A stretch of DNA of 64,000 nucleotides from Sphingobium sp. (lineage in GTDB: Bacteria; Pseudomonadota; Alphaproteobacteria; Sphingomonadales; Sphingomonadaceae), in assembly GCF_003248505.1 (NCBI RefSeq), contig NZ_QFOA01000009.1, positions 1 to 64,000 on the forward strand. The letters are read 5' to 3'. Below, piece after piece: positions 40,799 through 49,624 of this stretch. The notes beneath the pieces are model-generated. The model ran no database searches. It had not been told where the DNA came from and saw nothing but the letters and a program-made list of their open reading frames with translations. The translations under genes and the position numbers were made by a program. How positions within the stretch are numbered: the first letter of the stretch is position 1; the number at the start of each line of letters is the position of its first letter.

Positions 40799-43363
40799 AT
40801 GCAGCTTGTCATCGTCGAATCGCCGGCCAAGGCGAAGACCATCGAAAAATATCTGGGCGGCGATTTTCACGTCCTTGCCAGCTATGGCCATATCCGCGAC
40901 CTCCCCGCCAAGGACGGGTCGGTCGATCCCGATAACGGCTTTTCGATGTCGTGGGAGAATTACGGCGACAAGGGCAGGCAGCTCAAGGCCATCGCCGACG
41001 AGGCGAAGAAGGCCGACCGCCTGATTCTGGCCACCGACCCTGACCGGGAAGGCGAGGCGATCAGCTGGCATGTGCAGGAGGTGCTGCGTGCCAAGAAGGT
41101 GCTGCCGCAGAAGGTCGACCGCGTCACTTTCAACGCCATCACAAAGCAGGCCGTCACTGAGGCGATGGCGCATCCGCGCGCGCTGGACGAAGATTTGATC
41201 GACGCATATCGCGCGCGCCGCGCTCTCGACTATCTGGTGGGCTTCACGCTTTCGCCCGTCCTCTGGCGCAAGCTGCCGGGCGCCAAGTCGGCGGGGCGCG
41301 TGCAGTCGGTTGCGCTGAGGCTGGTGGTCGAGCGGGAGCGTGAGATCGAAAGTTTCGTGCCCCAGGAATATTGGTCGGTCGCCGCCGAGATGGAGCAGGG
41401 CGGGCAGACCTTCACCGCGCGCCTCATCCGCTGGAAGGGCGAGAAGATCGAACGGCTGACCATCGGCCGCGAAGGCGATGCGATGGCTGCGAAGGCGGAT
41501 GTCGAAGCCGGGCGTTTCACCGTCGACCGGGTGGAGACCAAGCCGCTCACGCGTAATCCGCCGCCGCCCTTCACCACCTCGACCCTGCAACAGGAAGCCG
41601 CGCGCAAGCTCGGCTTTTCCGCCAGCCATACGATGCGGATCGCGCAGCAGCTCTACGAGGACGGCGCGATCACCTATATGCGAACCGACGGCGTGCAGAT
41701 GGACGGCAGCGCCATTTCTGCCGCGCGCAAGGCGATTGCGGAGCGGTATGACGGCGGCTACCTGCCCGAAAAGCCGCGCCAGTATCAGACGAAGGCGAAG
41801 AATGCGCAGGAAGCGCACGAAGCGATCCGCCCGACCGAATTCGGTCGCGACAAGGTGGGCGGCGGCGATCATGCGCGCCTCTACGACCTGATCTTCAAGC
41901 GGGCGCTGGCCAGCCAGATGGCTTCGGCGCGCCTGGAGCGCACGACGATCGACCTGGTCGACGGCACGGGACAGCACGCGCTGCGCGCGACCGGGCAGGT
42001 GGTGATCTTCCCCGGCTTCCTCGCGCTGTATGAGGAAGGGCGCGACGACAGCGACGACGACGATTCGAAGCTGTTGCCGCGCATGGGCGAAGGCGATGCC
42101 CCCGCCAAGAAGAAGGTGAGCGCCGAACAGCATTTCACCCAGCCGCCGCCGCGCTATTCGGAAGCGTCGCTGGTCAAGAAGCTGGAGGAACTGGGTATCG
42201 GCCGTCCTTCCACCTATGCGTCCACGCTTCAGGTGCTCAAAGACCGCGATTATGTCCGCATCGAAAAGAACCGCTTCTTCGCGGAGGAAAGCGGACGGCT
42301 GGTCACGGCGTTCCTCGAACGCTTCTTCGAACGCTATGTCTCGTACGACTTCACGGCGGGGCTGGAGGAGGAACTGGACGACATTTCCGGTGGCCGCGCT
42401 CAGTGGCAGGAAGTGCTCGAAGCCTTCTGGCGCGACTTCAAACCCAAGACCGCCGAAGTCATGGAGCAGAAGCCGTCCGACATTACGGCAGCGCTCGACA
42501 AGTTTCTGGAGCCGATGCTCTTTCCGCCCCGGGCGGACGGGTCCAACCCGCGCGCCTGCCCGCTGTGCGAGGACGGGCAATTGTCGCTGCGCGGCGGACG
42601 GTTCGGCGCGTTCATCGCCTGCTCCAGCTATCCCGAATGCAAATATACGCGCAAATTCGGGCAGCCGGGTGGCAAGGAAGGCGAGGATACAGGTCCCGAA
42701 ATGCTGGGACAGCATCCTGAAACCGGGCAGGATATCGTCAGGAAATCCGGACGCTTCGGGCCCTATATCGAGATGGGCGAGGGCAAGGAAGCGAAACGGG
42801 GGTCAATCCCCAAGGATTTGCCGGATGGCGAATTGACGCTCGATTGGGCGGTAAAGCTGCTCAGCCTGCCCCGTGAGGTCGGAATGCATCCCGAAACGGG
42901 CAAACCCATCGTCGCCAATATCGGGCGGTTCGGACCTTATTTGTTGCATGACGGCAAATATGGGCGGCTGGCGAACACGGCGGAGATTTTCGAAGTCGGC
43001 ATGAACAGCGCTGTCGCCAAGCTGGCCGATGCGGCGAACAAGGGGGGACGCGGATCGTCCGCGCGCGAACCGCTCAAGGTGCTGGGCAAGCACCCGCGCA
43101 CGGAGGCGGAAATCAAGCTGATGGCGGGCCGCTATGGCCCTTATGTGACGGACGGCACCACCAACGCGACGCTGCCCAAGACGATCGAGCAGGAGGCGCT
43201 GACGCTGGAAGAAGCTGCTCAACTGATCGACGCGCGGGCGGCGGCGGCTCCGGTCAAGAAAGGCAAAAAGGCACCGGCGAAAAAGGCCGCGCCCAAGAAG
43301 GCGGCGGATAAAAAGCCCGCCGCGAAGAAGGCGCCGGCAAAGAAAAAGGCGGCGGCGGAATAA
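40799..43363 (+). CDS. topA: DNA topoisomerase I
   Basis: An 854-residue type IA topoisomerase that relaxes negative supercoils. The TOPRIM domain starts MQLVIVESPAKAKTIEKYL; the catalytic tyrosine is Y293 in ITYMRTDG. A C-terminal zinc-ribbon-like segment has CPLCEDGQLSLRGG and ACSSYPEC; further repeats of the GRFGPY type follow (FGPYIEMGEG, FGPYLLHDGK, YGPYVTDG). The last 35 residues are almost entirely Lys/Ala/Pro, a nonspecific DNA-binding tail common in alphaproteobacteria. ATG 40799; 111 bases separate it from dprA. Confidence 0.97.
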   Translation: MQLVIVESPAKAKTIEKYLGGDFHVLASYGHIRDLPAKDGSVDPDNGFSMSWENYGDKGRQLKAIADEAKKADRLILATDPDREGEAISWHVQEVLRAKKVLPQKVDRVTFNAITKQAVTEAMAHPRALDEDLIDAYRARRALDYLVGFTLSPVLWRKLPGAKSAGRVQSVALRLVVEREREIESFVPQEYWSVAAEMEQGGQTFTARLIRWKGEKIERLTIGREGDAMAAKADVEAGRFTVDRVETKPLTRNPPPPFTTSTLQQEAARKLGFSASHTMRIAQQLYEDGAITYMRTDGVQMDGSAISAARKAIAERYDGGYLPEKPRQYQTKAKNAQEAHEAIRPTEFGRDKVGGGDHARLYDLIFKRALASQMASARLERTTIDLVDGTGQHALRATGQVVIFPGFLALYEEGRDDSDDDDSKLLPRMGEGDAPAKKKVSAEQHFTQPPPRYSEASLVKKLEELGIGRPSTYASTLQVLKDRDYVRIEKNRFFAEESGRLVTAFLERFFERYVSYDFTAGLEEELDDISGGRAQWQEVLEAFWRDFKPKTAEVMEQKPSDITAALDKFLEPMLFPPRADGSNPRACPLCEDGQLSLRGGRFGAFIACSSYPECKYTRKFGQPGGKEGEDTGPEMLGQHPETGQDIVRKSGRFGPYIEMGEGKEAKRGSIPKDLPDGELTLDWAVKLLSLPREVGMHPETGKPIVANIGRFGPYLLHDGKYGRLANTAEIFEVGMNSAVAKLADAANKGGRGSSAREPLKVLGKHPRTEAEIKLMAGRYGPYVTDGTTNATLPKTIEQEALTLEEAAQLIDARAAAAPVKKGKKAPAKKAAPKKAADKKPAAKKAPAKKKAAAE

Positions 43364-43370
43364 CCGCCGC
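43346..43370 (-). terminator. Intrinsic terminator of the lepB-rnc-era transcript, inside the 3' end of topA
   Basis: Minus strand GCGGCGG (43370-43364), loop TTATT, CCGCCGC (43358-43352), then CGCC and TTTTTCTTT. The stem spans the topA stop codon. On the plus strand no T-run follows. Confidence 0.55.
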
Positions 43371-43379
43371 TGCCGGGCC

Positions 43380-44288
43380 TCAATCCACCCAATCCAGGCC
43401 GATGTCACGGTAGATGAAGCGGTCGTCCTCCCAATCTTCCTTCACTTTGACGTGAAGGTAGAGGTGGACTTTGACGCCCAGCAACTGCGACAGTTCGGCC
43501 CGCGCTTTCGATCCGATTTCCTTGAGACGCTGCCCTCCCTTCCCCAGCACGATGGCGCGTTGGGTCGGGCGAGCAACGAGGATCTGCTGGTGGATTTCCA
43601 CCGATCCGTCCTCGCGCTCCTTATACTGCTCGGTATCGACGGCGGCGGCGTAGGGCAGTTCGGCGTGCAACTGATGATAAAGCTGCTCGCGGGTGATCTC
43701 CGCCGCCAGCATCCGGTCGGTGGCGTCGGACACCTGATCTTCGGGGAAATGCCACGGTCCCTGCGGCATCGCGTTCGCGAAGGCCGTCTTGAGTTCGGCA
43801 AGCCCGTCGCCGGTCTGGGCGGAGATGAAGAAAGTTTCCTCGAAACCGACGCGCTCATACAACCTCTGGGTGTGAACCAGCAGCTTCTCCTTGATCGCGA
43901 TATCGACCTTGTTGAGCACCAGCCATTTGCGTTCGGGCCGATGGATCAGCGCCTCTACGATGGGCTCCATTTTGGGCCCCAGGCCCGCCTTGCCGTCCAC
44001 GATCAGCGCAATAAGATCCGCCCCCTGCGCGCCGCCCCAGGCCGCCTGCACCATGGCACGATCAAGTCGCCGCCGGGGCGCGAAGATGCCCGGCGTGTCG
44101 ACCAGTACGATCTGCGTATCGCCCTCGATGGCGACACCCATGACACGGGTGCGCGTGGTCTGCGCCTTGGGACTGGTGATCGCTACCTTTTGCCCGACCA
44201 GTGCGTTCACCAGCGTGGACTTTCCTGCATTCGGCGCGCCGACGACGGCGATCACGCCACAGCGTTGATCTTGTTCAGAAACGTTCAA
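43380..44288 (-). CDS. era: GTPase Era
   Basis: A 302-residue GTPase that assists 16S rRNA maturation and 30S assembly. G1 GAPNAGKST (residues 17-25), G3 DTPG and G4 NKVD are intact; the C-terminal KH domain has VLGKGGQRLKEIGSKAR. The start is TTG at 44288 (LNVSEQDQ), six bases after GGAG; there is no ATG before the G1 motif. It ends the lepB-rnc-era operon, with 79 bases between rnc and era. Confidence 0.97.
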   Translation of the reverse strand: MNVSEQDQRCGVIAVVGAPNAGKSTLVNALVGQKVAITSPKAQTTRTRVMGVAIEGDTQIVLVDTPGIFAPRRRLDRAMVQAAWGGAQGADLIALIVDGKAGLGPKMEPIVEALIHRPERKWLVLNKVDIAIKEKLLVHTQRLYERVGFEETFFISAQTGDGLAELKTAFANAMPQGPWHFPEDQVSDATDRMLAAEITREQLYHQLHAELPYAAAVDTEQYKEREDGSVEIHQQILVARPTQRAIVLGKGGQRLKEIGSKARAELSQLLGVKVHLYLHVKVKEDWEDDRFIYRDIGLDWVD

Positions 44289-44367
44289 TTGATGCTCCGT
44301 TCGGCACCCCGGTCGATTACGGGGGGACGTCGATGTCTAGGGGATTTGCCGGGAAAGCGGAAGCGGC

Positions 44368-45045
44368 TCAACCCGCCAGCTTGTCCAGCAGCGCTTTGGC
44401 CGCTGCGGTTTCCGCTTCCTGTTTCGATGCGCCGGTGGCGCTCGCCTCGCCTGCATTCTTGATCGAGACGGTAACGGTGAAGCGCAGCGAATGCTGCGGC
44501 CCTGACCGGTCGGTCAGGATATATTCCGGCGGCTTGCGCTTGTTGGCCGCGGCCCATTCCTGAAGCGCGGACTTGGGGTGGCGTGGCGCGCTGGTCTGCG
44601 TGTCGACGCGGTCGCCCCAAAGGCGGCGGACGAGCGCGCGCGCTTCCTCCAGTCCTCCCTCCAGATACAGCGCGCCGATGAGCGCCTCCATCACGTCGCC
44701 CAGCACATTGTCGCTGCCCGCCGCGCCATCGTCCCGCGCTTGCTTGCCGAGGATCAGATGCTTGGGCACGCCTACGTCGCGAGCAATTTCCGCGCAGGTT
44801 TCGCCGGACACGAGGGCATTGTAGCGGCGCGACAGCTTGCCTTCCGGCTCGTCGGAAAAGCGGTCATAGACCCATTCCCCGATGAGCAGGCCCAGCACCC
44901 GGTCGCCCAGAAATTCGATCCGCTCATAATTGGCCGGGCTGGCGCTGCCGTGGGTCAGCGCCTGTTCGAAGGCAGCGCGGTCCATGGGTGGACGGCCGAT
45001 CAGATCTTTCAGCCATCCATCGGTGTCCGGCCGGGGAACGCTCAC
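44368..45045 (-). CDS. rnc: Ribonuclease III
   Basis: A 225-residue double-strand-specific endoribonuclease for rRNA and regulatory RNA processing. Signature YERIEFLGDRVLGLL (about residues 40-54), second acidic cluster in DNVLGDVMEALIGALYLEGG, and a C-terminal dsRBD (about 155-223) with SATGASKQEAETAAAKALL. I chose GTG 45045, two bases beyond the lepB stop, which gives the usual length. Confidence 0.96.
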   Translation of the reverse strand: MSVPRPDTDGWLKDLIGRPPMDRAAFEQALTHGSASPANYERIEFLGDRVLGLLIGEWVYDRFSDEPEGKLSRRYNALVSGETCAEIARDVGVPKHLILGKQARDDGAAGSDNVLGDVMEALIGALYLEGGLEEARALVRRLWGDRVDTQTSAPRHPKSALQEWAAANKRKPPEYILTDRSGPQHSLRFTVTVSIKNAGEASATGASKQEAETAAAKALLDKLAG

Positions 45046-45047
45046 AT

Positions 45048-45872
45048 TCAAAAGCCTTCCCCGATGCGGCTCCACCGTGCAGCGGAAACCCATGTCCAGG
45101 GCAGCAGCCAGTTGGCGCTGCCATCGGTCGAAAAGACGGAAATCAGCGCCTTGCCCACCAGATTCTTTTCAGGAACGAGGCCGATGCCGCCGCCTTCGAC
45201 CGCGGGAAAGCGGCTGTCGGCGCTGCGGTCGCGATTGTCGCCCATCATGAAGAGATGGCCTTCGGGCACCAGCACCGTATCGCGATCGTCCGCCGCGCCG
45301 TCCGGCACGAGGTCGAGAACGTTATAGCTTTTCCCCCCAGGCAGCGTCTCGCGATATTGCGGGTAGCGGCACTGGCGCCCGCCGCCGGGCGCGGCCTCCT
45401 CGAAATTGGGGCGGTAGCAGGGGGAGGGCGCGCCTTCCTTGGTCGCGGCGTCCACCATGTTGGGCGTTACCGGGATGACGAAGTCCGCTACCTTCTGCTT
45501 GGGGATCGCCTGGCCGTTCAGATAGACCGTGCCGCCGCGCACCGCGATCATGTCGCCGGGCAAGCCGATCACGCGCTTGATATAGTCGTTCTTCTGATTG
45601 GGCGGCGCCTTGAACACCACCACGTCGCCACGCTGCGGCGTCGAGGCGAGGATGCGTCCGGGGATCAGCGGCACGCTGAAAGGCAGCGAATAGCGCGAAT
45701 AGCCGTAGGGCCATTTCGCAACCAGCAGATAGTCGCCGATCAGCAGCCGCGGCTGCATCGATTCCGACGGGATGTTGAAGGGCGATACGATGAAGCTGCG
45801 CAGGATGAAGACGAACAACCCCAGCTTGACGAGAAACCAGAGGAAATCCCGTGTTTCGGATTTGGCGGTCAT
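45048..45872 (-). CDS. lepB: Signal peptidase I
   Basis: A 274-residue inner-membrane serine protease that removes Sec signal peptides. One N-terminal helix (about 9-30), catalytic serine S38 in IPSESMQP, catalytic lysine K99 in YIKRVIGLPGD, and box E MMGDNRDRSADSR in the C-terminal half. ATG 45872. Head of lepB-rnc-era; divergent from pgi across 180 bases that include a CATAAT hexamer (about 45967) which could be the pgi -10. Confidence 0.96.
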   Translation of the reverse strand: MTAKSETRDFLWFLVKLGLFVFILRSFIVSPFNIPSESMQPRLLIGDYLLVAKWPYGYSRYSLPFSVPLIPGRILASTPQRGDVVVFKAPPNQKNDYIKRVIGLPGDMIAVRGGTVYLNGQAIPKQKVADFVIPVTPNMVDAATKEGAPSPCYRPNFEEAAPGGGRQCRYPQYRETLPGGKSYNVLDLVPDGAADDRDTVLVPEGHLFMMGDNRDRSADSRFPAVEGGGIGLVPEKNLVGKALISVFSTDGSANWLLPWTWVSAARWSRIGEGF

Positions 45873-46052
45873 GGAGGGTGCGTTTCGTCCTTCTAGTCAC
45901 CCGGAAAAGGGCTCATTGCGGCTTTTGCGGCGTCGCTATGCCTGCGTCAAGCATGGCGGAGGGTGCATAATGCGGCCAAGAGGTCTAGGAAGGACAGAAT
46001 CGACCGGTGCAGCGTCGATCTCGACCAACGACACGCAAAGGACCCTTTCCGC

Positions 46053-47558
46053 ATGACCAGCCCTGCACTGGCGGCCATCGCCGCGCTTCCCAAGGCCGAT
46101 CTCAAGTCCATCTTCGACACCGACGCAGGCCGGCTCGAAAAAATGGTGCTGACGCAGGGGCCGCTCCGTTTCGACTGGTCCAAGACGCATCTGACCGACG
46201 ATCTCATGGCGGGATTCATTTCGCTGGCGCAGGCGCAGGGCTTCGCGCAGCAGCGGGACGCCCTGTTTTCGGGCTTTGCGGTCAACAATACCGAAGGACG
46301 TGCAGCCGAACATCCCGCCGAACGGGGGGAAGGCAATGCCGACAGCGTCGCCCGGGCAAAGGTGCTGCATGGGCGGATGCGCGCGCTGATCGACGCGATC
46401 GAGGCGGGCGCGTTGGGAGACATCCGCCACATCCTGCACATCGGGATCGGGGGATCGGCGCTCGGCCCCAAGCTGATCGTCGATGCGCTGGATGGCGACG
46501 GCGTGCGGTATGACGTTGCCATCGTTTCGAATGTCGATGGCACCGCGCTGGAAAGGGCTATTTCGGATTTCGATCCGCATGCGACGCTGATCGCCGTCGC
46601 TTCCAAGACCTTCACGACCACCGAAACGATGCTGAACGCGGCGAGTGCGATCAACTGGCTGGTCGAGTCGGGCGTCGACGATCCCTATGGAAAGGTGATC
46701 GCGCTGACCGCCGCGCCTGACAAGGCGATCGAATGGGGTGTGGATGAAACGCGCATCCTGCCATTCTCGGAATCCGTGGGGGGGCGCTATTCCCTCTGGT
46801 CGTCCATCGGCTTTCCGGCGGCGCTGGCGCTCGGGTGGGACGCGTTCGAGAGCCTGCTGGAAGGCGCGGCGGCCATGGACCGCCATTTCCGCCTGTCCGC
46901 CCCGCACGAGAATGCGCCGCTGATCGCCGCTTTCGTCGATCAATATTATACCGGCGTGCTCGGTTGCCAGACGCGCGCGCTGTTCGCTTATGACGAGCGG
47001 CTGGCGCTACTACCCTCCTATCTTCAGCAGTTGGAGATGGAGAGCAATGGCAAGAGCGTGAAGCGCGACGGAACGCCCGTGGACGGGCCTACAGCGCCCA
47101 TCACCTGGGGCGGCGTCGGCACCGATGCCCAGCATGCGGTTTTCCAGTTGCTACATCAGGGCACTATCCTGACGCCGGTCGAATTCATCGCGTCTATCGA
47201 GCCGGGAAACACGCTCGACCCCGCGCATCATCGTGCGCTGCTCGTCAATTGCTTCGCGCAGGGCGCGGCGCTGCTGCGAGGTAAGGAGAACGCAGACGAT
47301 CCGGCGCGCGCCTATCCTGGCAACCGACCGTCGACCACCATCCTGATGGATGACGTGACGCCCGAGGCGCTGGGGGCACTGATCGCATTCTACGAACATC
47401 GCACCTTCGCCAATGCCGTACTGATGGGAATCAACCCCTTCGACCAGTTTGGGGTCGAGTTGGGCAAGGAAATCGCAAGGTCCATCGAAGCGAACGGACC
47501 GACCGGGTTCGATCCGTCTACCATGGCCCTGATCGATCTGGCCCTGGGCGAAGGCTGA
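46053..47558 (+). CDS. pgi: Glucose-6-phosphate isomerase
   Basis: A 501-residue isomerase linking glucose 6-phosphate and fructose 6-phosphate. HIGIGGSALGPKL holds the phosphate-binding loop, VGGRYSLWSSIG is the signature 1 region, and GTILTPVEFIAS plus FAQGAALLRGK lie toward the C terminus. ATG 46053 (MTSPALAAIAALPKADL) gives a normal length. In sphingomonads, which use the Entner-Doudoroff route, Pgi mainly feeds gluconeogenesis or sugar-nucleotide synthesis (inference from pathway knowledge). Confidence 0.96.
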   Translation: MTSPALAAIAALPKADLKSIFDTDAGRLEKMVLTQGPLRFDWSKTHLTDDLMAGFISLAQAQGFAQQRDALFSGFAVNNTEGRAAEHPAERGEGNADSVARAKVLHGRMRALIDAIEAGALGDIRHILHIGIGGSALGPKLIVDALDGDGVRYDVAIVSNVDGTALERAISDFDPHATLIAVASKTFTTTETMLNAASAINWLVESGVDDPYGKVIALTAAPDKAIEWGVDETRILPFSESVGGRYSLWSSIGFPAALALGWDAFESLLEGAAAMDRHFRLSAPHENAPLIAAFVDQYYTGVLGCQTRALFAYDERLALLPSYLQQLEMESNGKSVKRDGTPVDGPTAPITWGGVGTDAQHAVFQLLHQGTILTPVEFIASIEPGNTLDPAHHRALLVNCFAQGAALLRGKENADDPARAYPGNRPSTTILMDDVTPEALGALIAFYEHRTFANAVLMGINPFDQFGVELGKEIARSIEANGPTGFDPSTMALIDLALGEG

Positions 47559-47630
47559 CCGGCGCGCACTTCCCGTTTGTAACTCGCCCGCTCACTCGCC
47601 ATATCCGCCCGACACAAGCGGAGGCCTTCT

Positions 47631-48977
47631 ATGAGCGAGTTCGACTACGACCTTTTCGTCATCGGTGCGGGGTCCGGCGGGGTGCGCGCGTCGCGCGTCG
47701 CGGCGGCGCATGGCGCAAAGGTCGCGGTGGCGGAGGAATATCGTGTCGGTGGCACCTGCGTCATCCGAGGCTGCGTTCCCAAGAAACTGCTTATCTATGG
47801 CGCGCACTTTGCCGAGGATTTGAAGGATGCGCGCCGCTTCGGTTGGAATGTGCCCGATTGCGGGTTCGAATGGACGACGCTGCGCGACAATGTGCTGGCT
47901 GATGTCGACCGGCTCGAAGGACTGTATGGCAATACGCTTTCCAGCCACAAGGTCGAGCTTATCAAGGACCGCGCCACCATCACCGGACCCCATGGTGTGA
48001 AGCTATCGAGCGGGCGGGAAGTGACGGCCAAGGTCATTCTCGTTGCAACCGGGGCCTGGCCCGTGGTGCCGGAAGTGGACGGCGCCGAGCATGGCATTAC
48101 CTCCAACGAGGTGTTCCATCTCGATCAATGCCCCAGCCGCATCGTCATCGTGGGTGGTGGCTACATCGCCAATGAATTTGCCGGTATCTTCCACCAGTTC
48201 GGTGCGCATGTGACGATGGTCAATCGCGGCAGCGACCTGCTGCGGGGATATGATACGCAAATCCGCGACCGGCTGCTTCAGATTTCCATGACCAAGGGCA
48301 TCAATTTCCGTTTCAACGCGAAGATGGAGCGCATCGAAAAGAATGAGGACGGCACGCTATGCGTCCGGTTCGAAAGCGGCGATCCGGTCGCGGCTGACGT
48401 GGTCCTGTTCGCCACCGGACGCAGGCCCCATTCCGATGGGCTCGGGCTGGAAAACGCGGGAGTCGAAGTCGACGACAAGGGTGCGATCAAGGTCGACGAT
48501 TACAGCCGCACGACATGCGAAAGCATCTACGCGGTCGGCGACGTGACGGACCGGTTGCAATTGACGCCGGTAGCCATTCGTGAGGGCCATGCCTTTGCCG
48601 ATACTGTATTCGGCGACAACCCGCGCAAGGTGGATTACAATTGCGTTCCCTCCGCCGTGTTCAGCCACCCGCCGCTAGCCGCCGTCGGGCTGACGGAAGC
48701 GGAGGCGAAGAACAAATATGGGACGGTAAAGGTCTACACGTCCGATTTCCGACCGATGAAAAACGTGCTGGCCAACCGCGATGAGCGGGCGCTCTACAAG
48801 ATGATCGTGGACGCCACGAACAACAAGGTCGTTGGGCTGCACATGATCGGCCCGGATGCTCCGGAAATCCTTCAGGCTGCCGCTGTTGCCGTGAAGGCGG
48901 GACTTACCAAGCAGGATTTCGACGACACAATGGCGCTGCATCCCAGCATGGCGGAGGAATTGGTGCTCCTCAAATAA
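47631..48977 (+). CDS. gor: Glutathione-disulfide reductase
   Basis: A 448-residue flavoenzyme reducing GSSG with NADPH. FAD motif GAGSGGVRASR, redox cysteines C43 and C48 in GGTCVIRGCVPKKL, NADPH-binding IVGGGYIANEF with downstream arginine-containing VNRGSDLLRGYD, and the catalytic histidine in ALHPSMAEELV near the C terminus. ATG 47631 follows GCGGAGG. Convergent with uspA, six bases between stops. Confidence 0.96.
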   Translation: MSEFDYDLFVIGAGSGGVRASRVAAAHGAKVAVAEEYRVGGTCVIRGCVPKKLLIYGAHFAEDLKDARRFGWNVPDCGFEWTTLRDNVLADVDRLEGLYGNTLSSHKVELIKDRATITGPHGVKLSSGREVTAKVILVATGAWPVVPEVDGAEHGITSNEVFHLDQCPSRIVIVGGGYIANEFAGIFHQFGAHVTMVNRGSDLLRGYDTQIRDRLLQISMTKGINFRFNAKMERIEKNEDGTLCVRFESGDPVAADVVLFATGRRPHSDGLGLENAGVEVDDKGAIKVDDYSRTTCESIYAVGDVTDRLQLTPVAIREGHAFADTVFGDNPRKVDYNCVPSAVFSHPPLAAVGLTEAEAKNKYGTVKVYTSDFRPMKNVLANRDERALYKMIVDATNNKVVGLHMIGPDAPEILQAAAVAVKAGLTKQDFDDTMALHPSMAEELVLLK

Positions 48978-48983
48978 AGCGGT

Positions 48984-49439
48984 TCAACTCAGGCGGTCGA
49001 CGGCTTCGGCGTCCAGGCCGCCTGGGATGATCATGAGCGGGCAGGGCAGTTTGCCGACGTCGGGCCCGGCAAAGTGAGTGACCAGTTTGCCGGGGTTACC
49101 TGAGGCGGCTGCGCCCAGAACGAGCGCGGCGACATCGTCCATTTCGTCAAGCGTCTTGCGAACCACTGCCACGGCTTCCCCCTGGCGAACGGTGATGCTG
49201 GGACGGATACCGGATTCGTCGGACAGCGTGCCTGCCGCGCTTGTTACCAGCGCTTCGGCGCGTTGCAGCGCTTCGTCTTCCATCGTCGCCTGGACGCCGC
49301 CCCACTGTACGAATTCGGCGGGCGGGATAAGCGCCAGAATGCGAACCGCGCCGCCCGTCTTGGCCGCGCGCCGCGCCGCGAAGCGCAGCGCGGTTTCGGC
49401 CTCTGGCGATTCGTCCACTACGACCAGATATGTGCGCAC
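48984..49439 (-). CDS. Universal stress protein family (UspA)
   Basis: A 151-residue single-domain Usp protein. The N terminus TYLVVVDESPEAETALRFA fits the family; the C-terminal G-x2-G-x9-G(S/T) nucleotide-binding loop reads VLGAAASGNPGKLVTHFAG and is not clearly intact, so ATP binding is uncertain. Start is GTG 49439, with GGGGA about ten bases upstream. Role inferred from family only: stress survival. Confidence 0.87.
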   Translation of the reverse strand: MRTYLVVVDESPEAETALRFAARRAAKTGGAVRILALIPPAEFVQWGGVQATMEDEALQRAEALVTSAAGTLSDESGIRPSITVRQGEAVAVVRKTLDEMDDVAALVLGAAASGNPGKLVTHFAGPDVGKLPCPLMIIPGGLDAEAVDRLS

Positions 49440-49624
49440 TCGGCATCGTCCCCATTATGGAATTTCGGGTTTCCTGAGGGGCCCCCGAAGCTCCTTGAAC
49501 CTATAAGGTGAAATGTGGGCCATAATCTGGCCTTGCGCAAGGCGTTGCTTGACCGATCCGGCGAATGGGTGGAAACGGGGCGTCAAAATGGCGAATGCCG
49601 CATAATCATGAAGAGGCCCCACCC

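Noticed and set aside
40784..42715. A 643-codon minus-strand frame opposite topA
   Set aside because: topA carries all catalytic motifs; the antisense frame matches no family I know.
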